Shown here: piece by piece, positions 9,280-18,531 of the stretch
How the letters are laid out: each line of letters begins with the position of its first letter
Position numbering within the stretch: the first letter of the stretch is position 1
Source of the DNA: Synechococcus sp. CBW1107
GTDB lineage: Bacteria > Cyanobacteriota > Cyanobacteriia > PCC-6307 > Cyanobiaceae
DNA length: 64,000 nucleotides
Reading direction: 5' to 3'
Assembly (NCBI RefSeq): GCF_015841355.1
Contig: NZ_CP064908.1
Location: 1,550,001-1,614,000, forward strand
Translations under genes and position numbers: made by a program
Notes under the pieces: generated by a model
Databases searched by the model: none
What the model saw: only the letters and a program-made list of their open reading frames with translations
Told to the model about the DNA's origin: nothing

Positions 9280-10413
9280 GTGACCATTCAGCTGTTGCGG
9301 GAGTGGCCTCCCGGTTACGGCGGGGTGGAACGGGTGGCTCACGAGCTGGCTGTCGCCTGGCAGGCCATGGGACGTGAGGTCAGAACCTATTGCCTGCAGG
9401 GGCCGGGTCGGCCACCCGTATCTGATCCGCTGCCGGTGAACTACCACCGGCTTCACTTGCCAAGACTGGCGTTCGGGCAGCTGTTGCTGCCCCTCCCCTC
9501 CCGTCAGTTGATCCGTCTGGTGGTGACCAGCGATCCTCTCCACGTGCACTTGCCCTGTCCTGCACTGTTGGCCGTCTGCGTGGTGGCCCGGGTGCTGAGG
9601 CCACGCCGCTGGATCCGTCTCCACTGGCATGCCTTCCTGGAACCCGGTGCGGGTCCGGGGGGGCGCCTCGTCGCCGTGTATCAGTGGCTGGCGCTGCGCT
9701 GGGCCGCCGCTGAGGCCGACCAGGTGGTCACCACGTCTCCAGTGCTCGCGACCGCTCTGATCGCCGAGGGGGTGAAGCCCCAGTGCCTGGTGGTGCTGCC
9801 CTGCTGCCTTGGTGAGTGTCAGGAGCGCCAGGCCGATGCAGCCTGGGAGCGGCGAGTGGCCAGAGGGCCAAGGCAGGACGGAGACCCATTCCGGTTGCTG
9901 TACGTCGGCCGTCTCGACAGTTACAAACGAGTGGAGTGGTTGATCGCGGCTTTCCCGGCCAGTGGGGCTGAGGAACTGCATGTTGTGGGGGAGGGCCCCC
10001 GTCGTCGGGAGCTTGAAATGCTGGCCGCCTGTTCCAGCCATGGCGGGCATGTCATCTTCCATGGACGTTTGAACGAGAGACAGAAGCAGCAGCTGCTGGA
10101 GACCAGTGACCTGCTGGTGTTGCCCGCTGATCGCAGTAACGAGGCGTTCGGCATTGTTCAGCTGGAGGCCATGGCCTGCGGGGTGCCAGCTCTGGCCTTC
10201 GGCCGTGAGCGATCCGGCATGGCCTGGGTGGGCAACCTGGCCGCGGTTTTCGGCCGTCCGGATGCTCGTCCGGACGAGCTGCCACAGATCGTGGCCAGCC
10301 TTGTCCACGATCCTGATCTCTGGGCAAAGGCCAGTCTCGCGGCGAGGCAACGTTTCATGCTGTTGTTCTCCAGACGAGTCTGGAAGCAGGGGCTGGAGGC
10401 TCTGTTGCCGTGA
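9280..10413 (+). CDS. GT4-family glycosyltransferase
   Basis: A 377-residue retaining glycosyltransferase of the GT-B fold. The N-terminal acceptor domain begins with the glycine-rich PPGYGGVERVAHELA. The C-terminal nucleotide-sugar domain shows LLYVGRLDSYKRVEWLI, HVVGEGPRRRELE, and the E-x7-E motif EAFGIVQLEAMACGVPALAF. The GTG start at 9280 precedes the residues TIQLLREWPPG. Its stop overlaps the start of the next gene in a GTGA junction, so it is the first gene of a four-gene operon with another glycosyltransferase and an ABC exporter. The sugar donor and acceptor cannot be told from sequence. Confidence 0.85.
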   Translation: MTIQLLREWPPGYGGVERVAHELAVAWQAMGREVRTYCLQGPGRPPVSDPLPVNYHRLHLPRLAFGQLLLPLPSRQLIRLVVTSDPLHVHLPCPALLAVCVVARVLRPRRWIRLHWHAFLEPGAGPGGRLVAVYQWLALRWAAAEADQVVTTSPVLATALIAEGVKPQCLVVLPCCLGECQERQADAAWERRVARGPRQDGDPFRLLYVGRLDSYKRVEWLIAAFPASGAEELHVVGEGPRRRELEMLAACSSHGGHVIFHGRLNERQKQQLLETSDLLVLPADRSNEAFGIVQLEAMACGVPALAFGRERSGMAWVGNLAAVFGRPDARPDELPQIVASLVHDPDLWAKASLAARQRFMLLFSRRVWKQGLEALLP

Positions 10414-11501
10414 CCCTGCTCAGCAATCTTCTCCTCTACACGCCGGGCCATTCGGGCTTCTCGAGCTATGTGCGGCGAGTGATGCCTGGGATCCCAGGCC
10501 ATCGGTTGCTGATGGATGGTGAACACGGTGCACGATGTTCAGAGAGTGATTGGCTCCCGGAGCGATTGCCGTCCTCAAGGCTCCAGGCCCTGTTGCACAG
10601 GCTGTCACTCAGTCAGCATGGACTCAACGTGAAGGCTGTGCTCGCTTCAGCCGGACTGCGTTCAGAGGATGTGGCGGCGGTCTACAGCCCCTACTGCGAT
10701 GTGCTGTTTGCCTTGCCGTTGGTTCCTCAGGTGATCACCTGTCATGATCTGACACCCCTTCACTGTGCCAATAGCAGAAAGGCAAGATGGCGGTATCGTT
10801 TCTGGACCCCGGTACATCTGCGACGAGCTCAGAAGGTGATCGCCATCAGTCACTTCGTCGCAGACCAGTTGATGGCTTTTGGAGTTCCGGCTGAAAAGAT
10901 CGAGGTTGTTTGGAATGGTGTCACCATCGAGCGCGACCCAGTCGCCGCCCCGGCGAGCCATGACCTCGTGATGCTGGCCCGCCACGATGCCAATAAAAAT
11001 GTTGGATTCGTGGTAAAAGCATTTGCTAAACTCCTCGAGAAAAAGCCCGGTTGGCCCGGGCGGCTTGTGGTGGTAGGGCGCCAAGGTCGCCAGACGGCGC
11101 TCCTGAAACGTCTCCAGCAACAGCTGCCTCGTCCTGATCGTCTTCTGTTGATCGAGTCGATGGATTCTTCTGCATTGGTGGAGCTCTTGCGCCAATCACT
11201 GGCCCTGGTTTCAGCCAGCAGCATGGAAGGTTTCGATTACCCCGTACTTGAGGCCAAGGCGGAAGGTCTGCCAACGCTGGTCAGCGCCATTCCAGTACAC
11301 AAGGAGCTTCATCATGAGTCATCTCTATTTTTCGACCCTATGGGGAATGGAGAAGATCTGAACCATGGCGTGATTGAATTAGTCAACAACCACTCTCTAT
11401 GGAATCAGCTGTCAATTCGGGGACTCAAGCTGGCGGCCGCTTTGACTCTCCAGCGTCAACAGGAGGAGATCAGGACGGTCATCAATCCACTGATCCAGTG
11501 A
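10410..11501 (+). CDS. GT4-family glycosyltransferase
   Basis: A 363-residue GT-B glycosyltransferase. It carries the acceptor-side segment VITCHDLTPLH and the helix RRAQKVIAISHFVADQL, then the donor domain starting at LVMLARHDANKNVGFVVKAF, with MEGFDYPVLEAKAEGLPTLV supplying the E-x7-E motif. The combination of CHDLTPLH and ISHF is typical of mannosyl/rhamnosyl transferases of O-antigen clusters, but that does not fix its substrate. The start GTG overlaps the previous stop, and its own stop overlaps the GTG of the ABC ATPase, so translation of the three genes is probably coupled. Confidence 0.85.
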   Translation: MTLLSNLLLYTPGHSGFSSYVRRVMPGIPGHRLLMDGEHGARCSESDWLPERLPSSRLQALLHRLSLSQHGLNVKAVLASAGLRSEDVAAVYSPYCDVLFALPLVPQVITCHDLTPLHCANSRKARWRYRFWTPVHLRRAQKVIAISHFVADQLMAFGVPAEKIEVVWNGVTIERDPVAAPASHDLVMLARHDANKNVGFVVKAFAKLLEKKPGWPGRLVVVGRQGRQTALLKRLQQQLPRPDRLLLIESMDSSALVELLRQSLALVSASSMEGFDYPVLEAKAEGLPTLVSAIPVHKELHHESSLFFDPMGNGEDLNHGVIELVNNHSLWNQLSIRGLKLAAALTLQRQQEEIRTVINPLIQ

Positions 11502-12238
11502 TTGAGCTGCGAGATGTCTGGTTGAGGATCCCTGTGACCTCCTCAGAGACCCGCAGCCTCAAGACAGCACTGCTTCGTTCTGTGACAGGCGGTAAACTCA
11601 GGCACTCCCGTTCGGGTGCTGTTATTGAGGCGTTGCGGGGAATCTCGTGCACGATCCGGCATGGTGAACGGGTTGCCTTGATCGGACATAATGGAGCTGG
11701 AAAGTCCACTTTTCTCAAGCTTATATCTGGAATTTACTTTCCCACTTCAGGGTCTTTCAAGGCATCTTGTCATGTTTTTCCTATGATCCAGAAGAGCTTC
11801 ATCACCAGCCCTGAGCTCAGCGGGGTTCAGGCTGTGAAGGCTCACTATCTACTCACACACAGTAATCTTCGCGGCTTCCAATCATTTCTCGACAATGCCC
11901 TGGAGTTTTCCGGGCTCGGAGATTTTATTCATCTCCCCGTAAAAAGCTATAGCGAGGGGATGGCCTCCAGGTTGTTGTTTTCGGTATTGACTGAATCGAA
12001 GCATGAGTGCCTCGCGCTTGACGAGGGTTTTGGTGCTGGCGATAGTCGATTTTTTGAAAAAGCCCAGGAAAGGATGCATGAGTTCATTGCAAAAGCAGGG
12101 ACGTTGATACTTGCGACTCATTCTGATGTTTTACTTCACCAGTTCTGCTCTCGCGGAATTGTCTTTGACCAGGGGACGATCGTTTATGATGGGGAACTCG
12201 AAGGGGCACTCGACTACTACCATCGCATCAATTACTGA
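11498..12238 (+). CDS. Polysaccharide ABC exporter, ATPase subunit (Wzt/KpsT-like, short form)
   Basis: The 246-residue ATPase drives export of a glycan across the inner membrane. Walker A is GHNGAGKST, the signature is YSEGMASRLLFSV, Walker B is CLALDEGFGAGD, and the H-loop is LATHSD. The altered signature SEGM and the DE..GAGD string are characteristic of O-antigen and capsule exporters rather than importers. It stops right after the ATPase core, so it lacks the C-terminal sugar-binding domain of E. coli O9a Wzt. I chose GTG 11498, which gives a 4-base overlap with the previous gene; an ATG at 11399 would overlap it by 103 bases and add a low-complexity leader. The permease follows, overlapping by about 50 bases. 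Confidence 0.85.
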   Translation: MIELRDVWLRIPVTSSETRSLKTALLRSVTGGKLRHSRSGAVIEALRGISCTIRHGERVALIGHNGAGKSTFLKLISGIYFPTSGSFKASCHVFPMIQKSFITSPELSGVQAVKAHYLLTHSNLRGFQSFLDNALEFSGLGDFIHLPVKSYSEGMASRLLFSVLTESKHECLALDEGFGAGDSRFFEKAQERMHEFIAKAGTLILATHSDVLLHQFCSRGIVFDQGTIVYDGELEGALDYYHRINY

Positions 12239-13007
12239 TACTCTTAATTATGCCTGGCGTACACGTAGAGTTTGGTGGTTTACGGCAACATCACGTACAC
12301 GAGCCAGATTTGCACGCACATTTTTTGGTAGCTTCTGGCTGGGTTTTTCAAACATGTTGTCGATTGCGGCACTGGCCCTTGTTTATGGAACGGTGTTTAA
12401 AGTGGAAAACTTTCAAATTTATATAGTTTATCTGGGACTGGGACTCGTAATCTGGAATTCAATCGCTGGTGCCATCAGCGCTGCGCCTAACCTGTTTGAG
12501 CAAAATTCAGCGCACGTGCAGAATACCAATCTTAACCCAGTCTTTTATACATTAGAGGAATGGAGTTTTCAGATTCAAACCTTTGTCCAATCATTTGGAC
12601 TTGTATTGCTGGGCCTGGCTTTTTTTCAGCATTCGCTTTTGGCTAATTTCTTATTATTTTCATGGCTGCCTATCGTCAACTTAATCCTGATCTTATACTG
12701 GGTGCCTCTGATTGTTTGTCTGTTGGGCGCTCGCTATCGTGATCTTTATCAATTAGTGCCAATAGCCCTACAGCTGCTGTTTCTCCTGTCTCCGATTTTA
12801 TATGATAAAAAAAATCTGGGCCCACTCGCTTGGACTGCTGATATCAACCCGTTGTATCGTGTCTTGAGTCCACTTAGGCATAGCCTGATGCATGGTGGAA
12901 TACTTTGGGGACAGGTAGCTTCTATGCTGCTACTAAATGTAGTAGGAATAATATTCGGCATTTGGCTGCTGAATCGTGCTCGGAAAACCCTTCCTTTTTT
13001 GATCTAG
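12186..13007 (+). CDS. Polysaccharide ABC exporter, ABC-2 type permease
   Basis: A membrane protein of 273 residues with about six hydrophobic segments, the ABC-2 permease pattern seen in Wzm, TagG and KpsM. The N-terminal cytoplasmic helix contains RTRARFARTFFGSFW, typical for the family, and IYWVPLIVCLLGARYRDLYQLVPIA-type segments follow, with LLSPILYDKK in the last third. The start ATG at 12186 has AGGGGA about eight bases upstream; an immediately following ATG at 12189 is an alternative, and the frame is open further back to 12111. It partners with the ATPase just upstream; the usual order in such pairs is permease first, so this pair is reversed. It ends ten bases before the stop of a convergent gene. 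Confidence 0.8.
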   Translation: MMGNSKGHSTTTIASITDTLNYAWRTRRVWWFTATSRTRARFARTFFGSFWLGFSNMLSIAALALVYGTVFKVENFQIYIVYLGLGLVIWNSIAGAISAAPNLFEQNSAHVQNTNLNPVFYTLEEWSFQIQTFVQSFGLVLLGLAFFQHSLLANFLLFSWLPIVNLILILYWVPLIVCLLGARYRDLYQLVPIALQLLFLLSPILYDKKNLGPLAWTADINPLYRVLSPLRHSLMHGGILWGQVASMLLLNVVGIIFGIWLLNRARKTLPFLI

Positions 13008-13017
13008 CGTAAAGCAC

Positions 13018-14514
13018 TCAGCCTTCAATGCAGATGCTGATAGTGGAGCAAAAGTCTGCCCATATCTTGCTATGCATATCATCAAAGCGTTGAGATCTTG
13101 ACTTAAGAAGATTCACTGTCGATGCTTCTGTATAGCTGCTGCCAGGGCCAGATTTATTCCGACATGTTGCGAGTATAGCCGTTCCCCAATCTTCAACATT
13201 ATAGTTCTCAATGATTTGGATGTATTTTTTAAAGTCATAAAGATTGTAGATTTCATGATGGGATGGAATACTGCTGGCCAAAACAGGAGTGCCCATACAA
13301 GCAGCATCCAGAACAGGGATTCCAAAGCCTTCAGCAGCAGACGCGCTGACAACGCATGCTGCTTGCAAGAAAGCCTGATCTTTGATTACGTCGTTAACAT
13401 AGTCGGTAAAAATGATTGTTTCGGAGGCCATACTGAGCATACTCATGGCATAATTAGTATCGATAATCTTTCCCATAAGAATTAGCTTGTAACCAGTTCG
13501 GGACAGGCCAGAGGCCTGAAATGCTCTGATGATCAGTTCTACATTTTTCCGGGCCTCAAGAGCAGAATTAAATAGAAGATATTTAAACGCCTGTAATGTT
13601 GTAAACTCTTTTTGAATCAGCCCGTCTTCTCCGACTCTTGCGGTGGGGATCGTCAACGATTGCTGATTGTATTGAGCACGGCGAATAGAGGGAGGCTGAA
13701 TGACTACCTTAGAGGGCTTGGATTCCTGCAAGGGAAAGAATGTAGCATACAAGTTCCGAGTGTGCTCTGAAATGTATACCTTTTTGCTTTTAATACTTAA
13801 AGAACCTGCAAACTGAATTGCAGGTCTCCCTGAGGGAATTTGCAGCAAAGGTATAAAATCATGAATAACATCAAGGGTTCGTGCGCCATTCCCTCCAAGT
13901 GTTATGTAATGTGGACAGGTTTTAATCAATAGGTCAAAGTCATTAGTCACGATCGTAAATGGCCTGAGTCTCTCGGCTTGGGAAGCTGCATCTGAGCGCA
14001 GAAAAATATCTTGAATGGAGACGATGCCAGAAAGATTAGCGAGGTAATGAGTCCGTTCTTCGTTCAGAAACGGACTATCCTTAAAGTAATGCCGAGGAAA
14101 AATATTGATCTTCTTCCCTTTCGCCGTCAGCCCGATCGAAGTCTTGAGAAAAATGTGCAATATATTGAACTTTAACTTCAAAATAGAAGATGCAGTTGGA
14201 AGCCTTAGGATTCTGGCTAACCGGCTCTTTTTTTCTGATTGTGTTTCAGTATTGACATTGTGAAGCCCAAGCCGACTCACTACGTCTGACGCTCTAATCA
14301 GTCGCAGCGCCTCGATGCCAACTTTGCTTCTTTTGAATTCTTTTTGCTTAGGTGCAAACTCAGTCAGTATCCATACTTCGTGCCCTAGATCATGCAGGGC
14401 TGTGATCAGATTCTTTGAAAATACGGCAATTCCACGATGCTCTTTCTGCTGGAGCTCCCAGGCTGTGACGAGGATCTTCAAGGTCTGATGGAGAGTGATC
14501 AGATCGTAGCCCAC
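13018..14514 (-). CDS. Glycosyltransferase, GT4-like
   Basis: A 498-residue protein. The N-terminus LKILVTAWELQQKEHRGIAVFSKNL is the usual glycine-bearing start of a GT-B acceptor domain, and the C-terminal domain shows LLFNSALEARKNVELIIRAF and EGFGIPVLDAACMGTPVLAS. The second acid of the E-x7-E motif is Asp here, which many active members tolerate. It is longer than the usual 350-400 residues by an insertion in the N-terminal half. The first start in the open frame is GTG 14514, but TTG 14481 would give LKILVTAWEL directly and is plausible. Low GC compared with the core genes suggests acquisition from elsewhere. It is 77 bases downstream of the propeller gene and likely cotranscribed with it. 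Confidence 0.75.
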   Translation of the reverse strand: MGYDLITLHQTLKILVTAWELQQKEHRGIAVFSKNLITALHDLGHEVWILTEFAPKQKEFKRSKVGIEALRLIRASDVVSRLGLHNVNTETQSEKKSRLARILRLPTASSILKLKFNILHIFLKTSIGLTAKGKKINIFPRHYFKDSPFLNEERTHYLANLSGIVSIQDIFLRSDAASQAERLRPFTIVTNDFDLLIKTCPHYITLGGNGARTLDVIHDFIPLLQIPSGRPAIQFAGSLSIKSKKVYISEHTRNLYATFFPLQESKPSKVVIQPPSIRRAQYNQQSLTIPTARVGEDGLIQKEFTTLQAFKYLLFNSALEARKNVELIIRAFQASGLSRTGYKLILMGKIIDTNYAMSMLSMASETIIFTDYVNDVIKDQAFLQAACVVSASAAEGFGIPVLDAACMGTPVLASSIPSHHEIYNLYDFKKYIQIIENYNVEDWGTAILATCRNKSGPGSSYTEASTVNLLKSRSQRFDDMHSKIWADFCSTISICIEG

Positions 14515-14591
14515 CGATTACCCTGGGGCCAGTTTTAAATCGTAATGGCGTGCCCAAGTGCTTGTTTTACTGTCAATATTCTTATAAGTTT

Positions 14592-15986
14592 TCAGGTTGT
14601 AATGCGTTGAGTTCGCACATGGAATGCGTTGACTTTGACACCATGGCGAACAAAGAACCTAAATTCCAGCAGCTTGCCAATCGAGCCAGCTGTGTTGAAT
14701 GTTACTCGAGAAGTCGCCATAGAACCATGGCAGGAGTGAACCTCAGCCATACCGAGTGTATGAAAATCGTGTTGAACTCTTGCTGAGTCAAGTCGACTTG
14801 ATGTTACATCAAAAAAACCAATAACTTCTTCATTAGATGCAAGTGTTAGATAGCTTAGTTCTGCATAGTACTCTGCTTCAGCCTCAACTGTGACGTATGG
14901 CCCATGGAACAGATGTCCTTCCTCAATCCCGAGAGAAAGACGTCCTCCCAGCTCATGAACACTAGTCACGGCAGTCGGCATTTCAATGCAAAAGAAGAGG
15001 TGACGGTCAAGATTTGGCTTTCCGTCAGACTCGGTGGGAACCTTGGAGAGAAAATAGGACTCTAAGGAATTGCTTGGACCAATCGTTCTTTCAGAAAAAC
15101 GAACCAAGAGATTCAAAACTTCCTGCCCGTGTGCCCAATCTCGTTCACTGCAACACAAGCCGAAATAAAGCTCATCATCATGCAGGAAGAGACATGTTGG
15201 GTCAATAATATTAAAGCCATAGCGTTGAAACTTGTAGAAAAATTCAGTAAACAGAATCAGCAGTTTCTTGTTATCGCCAAACTTCCAGAAGAAAGGGTGA
15301 TGCTTATATCTCTCTGAGGTGGCCCTTCCCACGCCAAAGATATTCTGATCTTTGGCAATGGCATTACTGCCTCCACGGAAGAATGGATAGGGATAGTGAT
15401 ACGAGGACGGGGCGTGAGACTGATTGATTTTAAATGAGATATCAACCTCCAGTACTTTGCTCAATAGGCCGCTCGCCAGATCAACTTCCATAATTCGGAA
15501 GGGGGTAATTTCATGAACGATAAATAGTCTATTGTCTTTGAGGTATGGCTGCCAATTCTTGCCAAACTTAAAATCAGGATCATCGCACTTCAGCTTAATT
15601 TTTCGCTGGTATCTGATATCATAGATAAGAGTCTGAAAGTCAGAAAACGGATTTCCGATGATAAATACATAGGCATCTGTCCCATTGGAAACAGTTCTAG
15701 GATCTCCGCCGGGTCCAAGCGAAACTGTTTCAGAGACCTCTAACTGCCCTCCTTCTGCCTGCGTGTATTTTCTGAGTACTACACCGTCATCATGAAACTC
15801 TTTATTCCCGATTCCGTAGTAAGGCAGAAGGGGATATGTACCATTTGCCGAGTATAGCGTACCTTCAAGAAAAAAGAAGCTATAGAAAAAGTCAACGTAT
15901 TCGCTCTGTGCGGCATTCTTTTCGGATAAATAGATGACCTCGGCATTCTCATGTGAAAATTGTTCTGCAAACTGCTCAAGATTCAT
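14592..15986 (-). CDS. Uncharacterised protein, inferred beta-propeller (family member A)
   Basis: A 464-residue protein I cannot name. It has no signal peptide and no membrane helix. Conserved blocks shared with two other genes of this island are GPGGDPR (91-97), KNWQPYL (143-149), TPFRIMEVDL (161-170), FRGGSNAI (203-210), HHPFFW (229-234), FNIIDPTCLF (258-267), and ERDW (281-284). The repeating pattern of an acidic or Gly-rich loop, a Trp-Gln-Pro strand, and a short 'sugar-site-like' motif recalls five-bladed GH43/GH130-type propellers (inference only; no catalytic residues can be assigned). The C-terminal 110 residues look like a separate beta-rich domain. It lies between a glycosyltransferase and the radical SAM gene on the same strand. 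Confidence 0.6.
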   Translation of the reverse strand: MNLEQFAEQFSHENAEVIYLSEKNAAQSEYVDFFYSFFFLEGTLYSANGTYPLLPYYGIGNKEFHDDGVVLRKYTQAEGGQLEVSETVSLGPGGDPRTVSNGTDAYVFIIGNPFSDFQTLIYDIRYQRKIKLKCDDPDFKFGKNWQPYLKDNRLFIVHEITPFRIMEVDLASGLLSKVLEVDISFKINQSHAPSSYHYPYPFFRGGSNAIAKDQNIFGVGRATSERYKHHPFFWKFGDNKKLLILFTEFFYKFQRYGFNIIDPTCLFLHDDELYFGLCCSERDWAHGQEVLNLLVRFSERTIGPSNSLESYFLSKVPTESDGKPNLDRHLFFCIEMPTAVTSVHELGGRLSLGIEEGHLFHGPYVTVEAEAEYYAELSYLTLASNEEVIGFFDVTSSRLDSARVQHDFHTLGMAEVHSCHGSMATSRVTFNTAGSIGKLLEFRFFVRHGVKVNAFHVRTQRITT

Positions 15987-16153
15987 GGCCGATGCCGGTT
16001 GATGGGATTGCCGAGAGACAGGCGCAAATCAGTGTTCTTCAGCTCAGTTGTTGAGTCGGAAGAAAACTAAGCAAAGTTCACCGAAGCGTTAAATAATGGC
16101 ATGTCAGCCATGGAGGGGGCTCAGCCTGCTTAAGCCTTCGCATTAGCTGAAAA

Positions 16154-16186
16154 CCATAAAGGCCTAATTCAATTAGGCCTTTATGG
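16154..16186 (-). terminator. Perfect 16-bp inverted repeat, probable terminator of the radical SAM gene
   Basis: Bases 16154-16169 and 16171-16186 are exact reverse complements around a single centre base. It lies 15 bases beyond the radical SAM stop. On the minus strand the stem is followed by TTTT. The AT-rich ends of the stem make it symmetric, so it could also act on the other strand, but nothing is transcribed toward it from the left. Confidence 0.6.
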
Positions 16187-16200
16187 CGCCAGGGGAAGGC

Positions 16201-17202
16201 TTAAATGAATGTATTGTCCGAATGATCATTGACAATATATTTTTCAATAACCTCGTTTATTTTGTATTTAGCACATCCAATGCACTGTTTTGGCTGAATG
16301 GAGCTGATCAGCTCCTGGTGCTGATCTCCGCCCCACAGGCTTGGCAGTTCGTTCCAGTCGTCACGAGTGTAATCGTCGGTGAGCACATAGACGCCCCGTG
16401 CATCGCAGCACAGGTGAAAATTATGACTTGCATCGAAAACCCCGCCCAGAGCGGTTGCCCTGCAGGACTCGAAGCCATAGTGCGAGGGAAAATCTTTAGG
16501 ATAAGCATTCTTGATGATGGCTCTAATGTTGAGCTCATCGGCAAGTTTAGAAAAAAGATCTACTTCATTTTCGTTGGAGAATACTTCATTTTCGTCGCTC
16601 GCATGTTTGAAGGTAGGCGCAAATTCGTTAACAACAAAGTCGGACTTGATAAGGTTATCAGCCGAGCTCCATCGCAGGAACTTGATTGAGATATCCAGTT
16701 CGGGGGCAAGAGCACGCGCGTTCTTGATATTATCTAAAATCTGATCAAACTTGTCAGGAGTCTCCCGTTTCAGTGAGGACCAGGTAGCGGCCGTGGCAGC
16801 ATCCAATGAAACGCCAAGCCAATTGAGTTTCTTGAGATCATCTTTATCCAGTCTGTTCAGGAATACTCCATTTGTGATCAATCCCATGGGGATTGCGTTG
16901 CTGCGACCTGATTCAAGCAGGATTGAGATATTGCGATTCAGCAGTGGTTCCGAGTCGCCGGCGATACGCCACGACCGAATCCCCCAGGACTTGCTGAATG
17001 ATCCCAGTCTTTCCATCGTTGAGTCAGGCATGAATCTGCTGGGCCTTGATTCTCGACTGGCTGCCTGACAGCACCACGCACAATCAAGGTTGCAAGACCC
17101 ATCGACAGGGTCGATATCTACCATTACAGGTGGCCGGTAGTCTCCAGTTTTGATCCCGCTCAACTGATCAAGATGAGAAAGGAGCTTGAATGACTGGGAC
17201 AT
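16201..17202 (-). CDS. Radical SAM protein with SPASM-like C-terminal cysteines
   Basis: The 333-residue protein has the radical SAM cluster motif C-x3-C-x2-C at Cys37, Cys41 and Cys44 (GSCNLDCAWCC), then the (beta/alpha) barrel features SWRIAGDSEPLL and GLITNGVFL. The C-terminal third carries more cysteines in the SPASM/Twitch pattern: FESCRATALGG, FHLCCDARG, and CIGCAKYKINEVIE. Such enzymes use a second iron-sulfur cluster to modify peptides or other substrates, but no precursor peptide is visible nearby. ATG 17202 is preferred; the upstream GTG at 17277 lies inside the IS3 element and cannot be the native start. The IS lies only 30 bases upstream of this ATG, so its original promoter was probably separated or replaced. 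Confidence 0.75.
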   Translation of the reverse strand: MSQSFKLLSHLDQLSGIKTGDYRPPVMVDIDPVDGSCNLDCAWCCQAASRESRPSRFMPDSTMERLGSFSKSWGIRSWRIAGDSEPLLNRNISILLESGRSNAIPMGLITNGVFLNRLDKDDLKKLNWLGVSLDAATAATWSSLKRETPDKFDQILDNIKNARALAPELDISIKFLRWSSADNLIKSDFVVNEFAPTFKHASDENEVFSNENEVDLFSKLADELNIRAIIKNAYPKDFPSHYGFESCRATALGGVFDASHNFHLCCDARGVYVLTDDYTRDDWNELPSLWGGDQHQELISSIQPKQCIGCAKYKINEVIEKYIVNDHSDNTFI

Positions 17203-17451
17203 GAGGGTGAGCCTGCTGAAATGAGTGTATCGGGACCTATCAGGGAAGTTGTCCGCTCGGGGTGCTGAGCTGAGCACCGAGATGGACTGTACTGCGAGTT
17301 GAGGTTCAGGGGCCGCACGGCCGGGGTGTTGTTGTCATCGATGGCTGTCTTCGGTCGGGGTTGGGGCGTCCGGCCCCTGATCGCGGCTGTTGCCGATCGC
17401 GCCCTTGGAGGGGCGCCATCGGACAGCCACGGGGGCCTGGATTGTTGAGGG

Positions 17452-18531
17452 TCAAGCAGCCACAGGTTTCTGCGGTCGGGGATGGTTGATGCTCACAACC
17501 TGTGGCTGTAACCAGTTGCGGGGTGGCCGGCTCCAGCGCTGAGGATGCCTCTGCCGAGCTTCCTCATAGGTCTGTTGGCGGATGGCGCAGATCGCGTCAG
17601 CCTGGCCGTAATGGCGCTGATTGGGCGTCACGTACTTGATGCCGCTGTGCCGGTGCTCAGCGTTGTACCACTCGACAAAGCCATCCACCCAGGCTTTCAC
17701 CGAAAGCAGATCCCGGAATCGCCTGAGCGGATAACTCTGGTGGTATTTCATCGTGCGGAACCACGACTCGGCATAGGCGTTGTCATTGCTGACGCGTGGC
17801 CTCGAGAACGAAAGCGACACCCCCAGCTCCGCCATCTTGGCCGCCAGAGTGAATGAGCGCATGGGGGCGCCATTGTCCGAGTGCAGGACCGCAGCAGTCT
17901 CCTTGCTGATCCCTTCATCGCGGCAGACACGATCAAAGAATGCGCTGGCCAACTCGCTACATTCATGCTCATGCACCTCTGCGCCGAGGATGCGCCGGCT
18001 CCATACATCCATCACCATGTAGAGGTAATAGAACTGCCCCTTCACGGGGCCGGGGAGGAGGGTGATATCCCAGGCCAGTACTTGATGGATGCCCGTTGCT
18101 TCCAACACCGGAACCTCCCTGGGCTCACGCGGCAGGCGGGTTCTGCCACGGTGGTTCAGCAGACCCTCTTGCCGCATGATGCGGTAAATCGTGGACTCTG
18201 AACCCACATAGATTCGCTCCTCGGCAAGGATGGCCACGATCTGGGCGGGAGTGAGGTCCGCGAATCGCGGATCATTGACGATGTGAATTAAGCGCTGCCG
18301 CTCTTCTGGTGTGAATCGGTGCGCCACATTCCGTGGAGATCCTTTGCGGCGATCCTGGCTGAATCCATGTGTCTGGAACGCAATGCCCCAGCGCCGTAGC
18401 GTGCGTGAGCAGATACCGATCAGATCTGCAATCGCCGTGGCAGAAGCCCCTTCTTTGAGACCTTCTCGGAACAATTCCATCAGCTGGCTTCTATCCTCTG
18501 GCGGGATCATTGTTCCTCGTCCCGTGGCCAC
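17452..18531 (-). CDS. IS3-family transposase OrfB (integrase catalytic part)
   Basis: A 359-residue reading frame that supplies the catalytic part of the IS3 transposase. The DDE residues are in VLAWDITLLPGP, VLHSDNGAP, and the segment NDNAYAESWFRTMK. An HTH_21-like region (TPEERQRLIHIVNDPRF and LTPAQIVAILAEE) precedes the catalytic core. The in-frame sequence RGTMIPPEDRSQLM suggests an internal ATG start, but the normal product is likely an OrfAB fusion made by -1 frameshifting from orfA, which overlaps it by 25 bases. No stop or frameshift interrupts it, so the element may still be active. Confidence 0.9.
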   Translation of the reverse strand: MATGRGTMIPPEDRSQLMELFREGLKEGASATAIADLIGICSRTLRRWGIAFQTHGFSQDRRKGSPRNVAHRFTPEERQRLIHIVNDPRFADLTPAQIVAILAEERIYVGSESTIYRIMRQEGLLNHRGRTRLPREPREVPVLEATGIHQVLAWDITLLPGPVKGQFYYLYMVMDVWSRRILGAEVHEHECSELASAFFDRVCRDEGISKETAAVLHSDNGAPMRSFTLAAKMAELGVSLSFSRPRVSNDNAYAESWFRTMKYHQSYPLRRFRDLLSVKAWVDGFVEWYNAEHRHSGIKYVTPNQRHYGQADAICAIRQQTYEEARQRHPQRWSRPPRNWLQPQVVSINHPRPQKPVAA

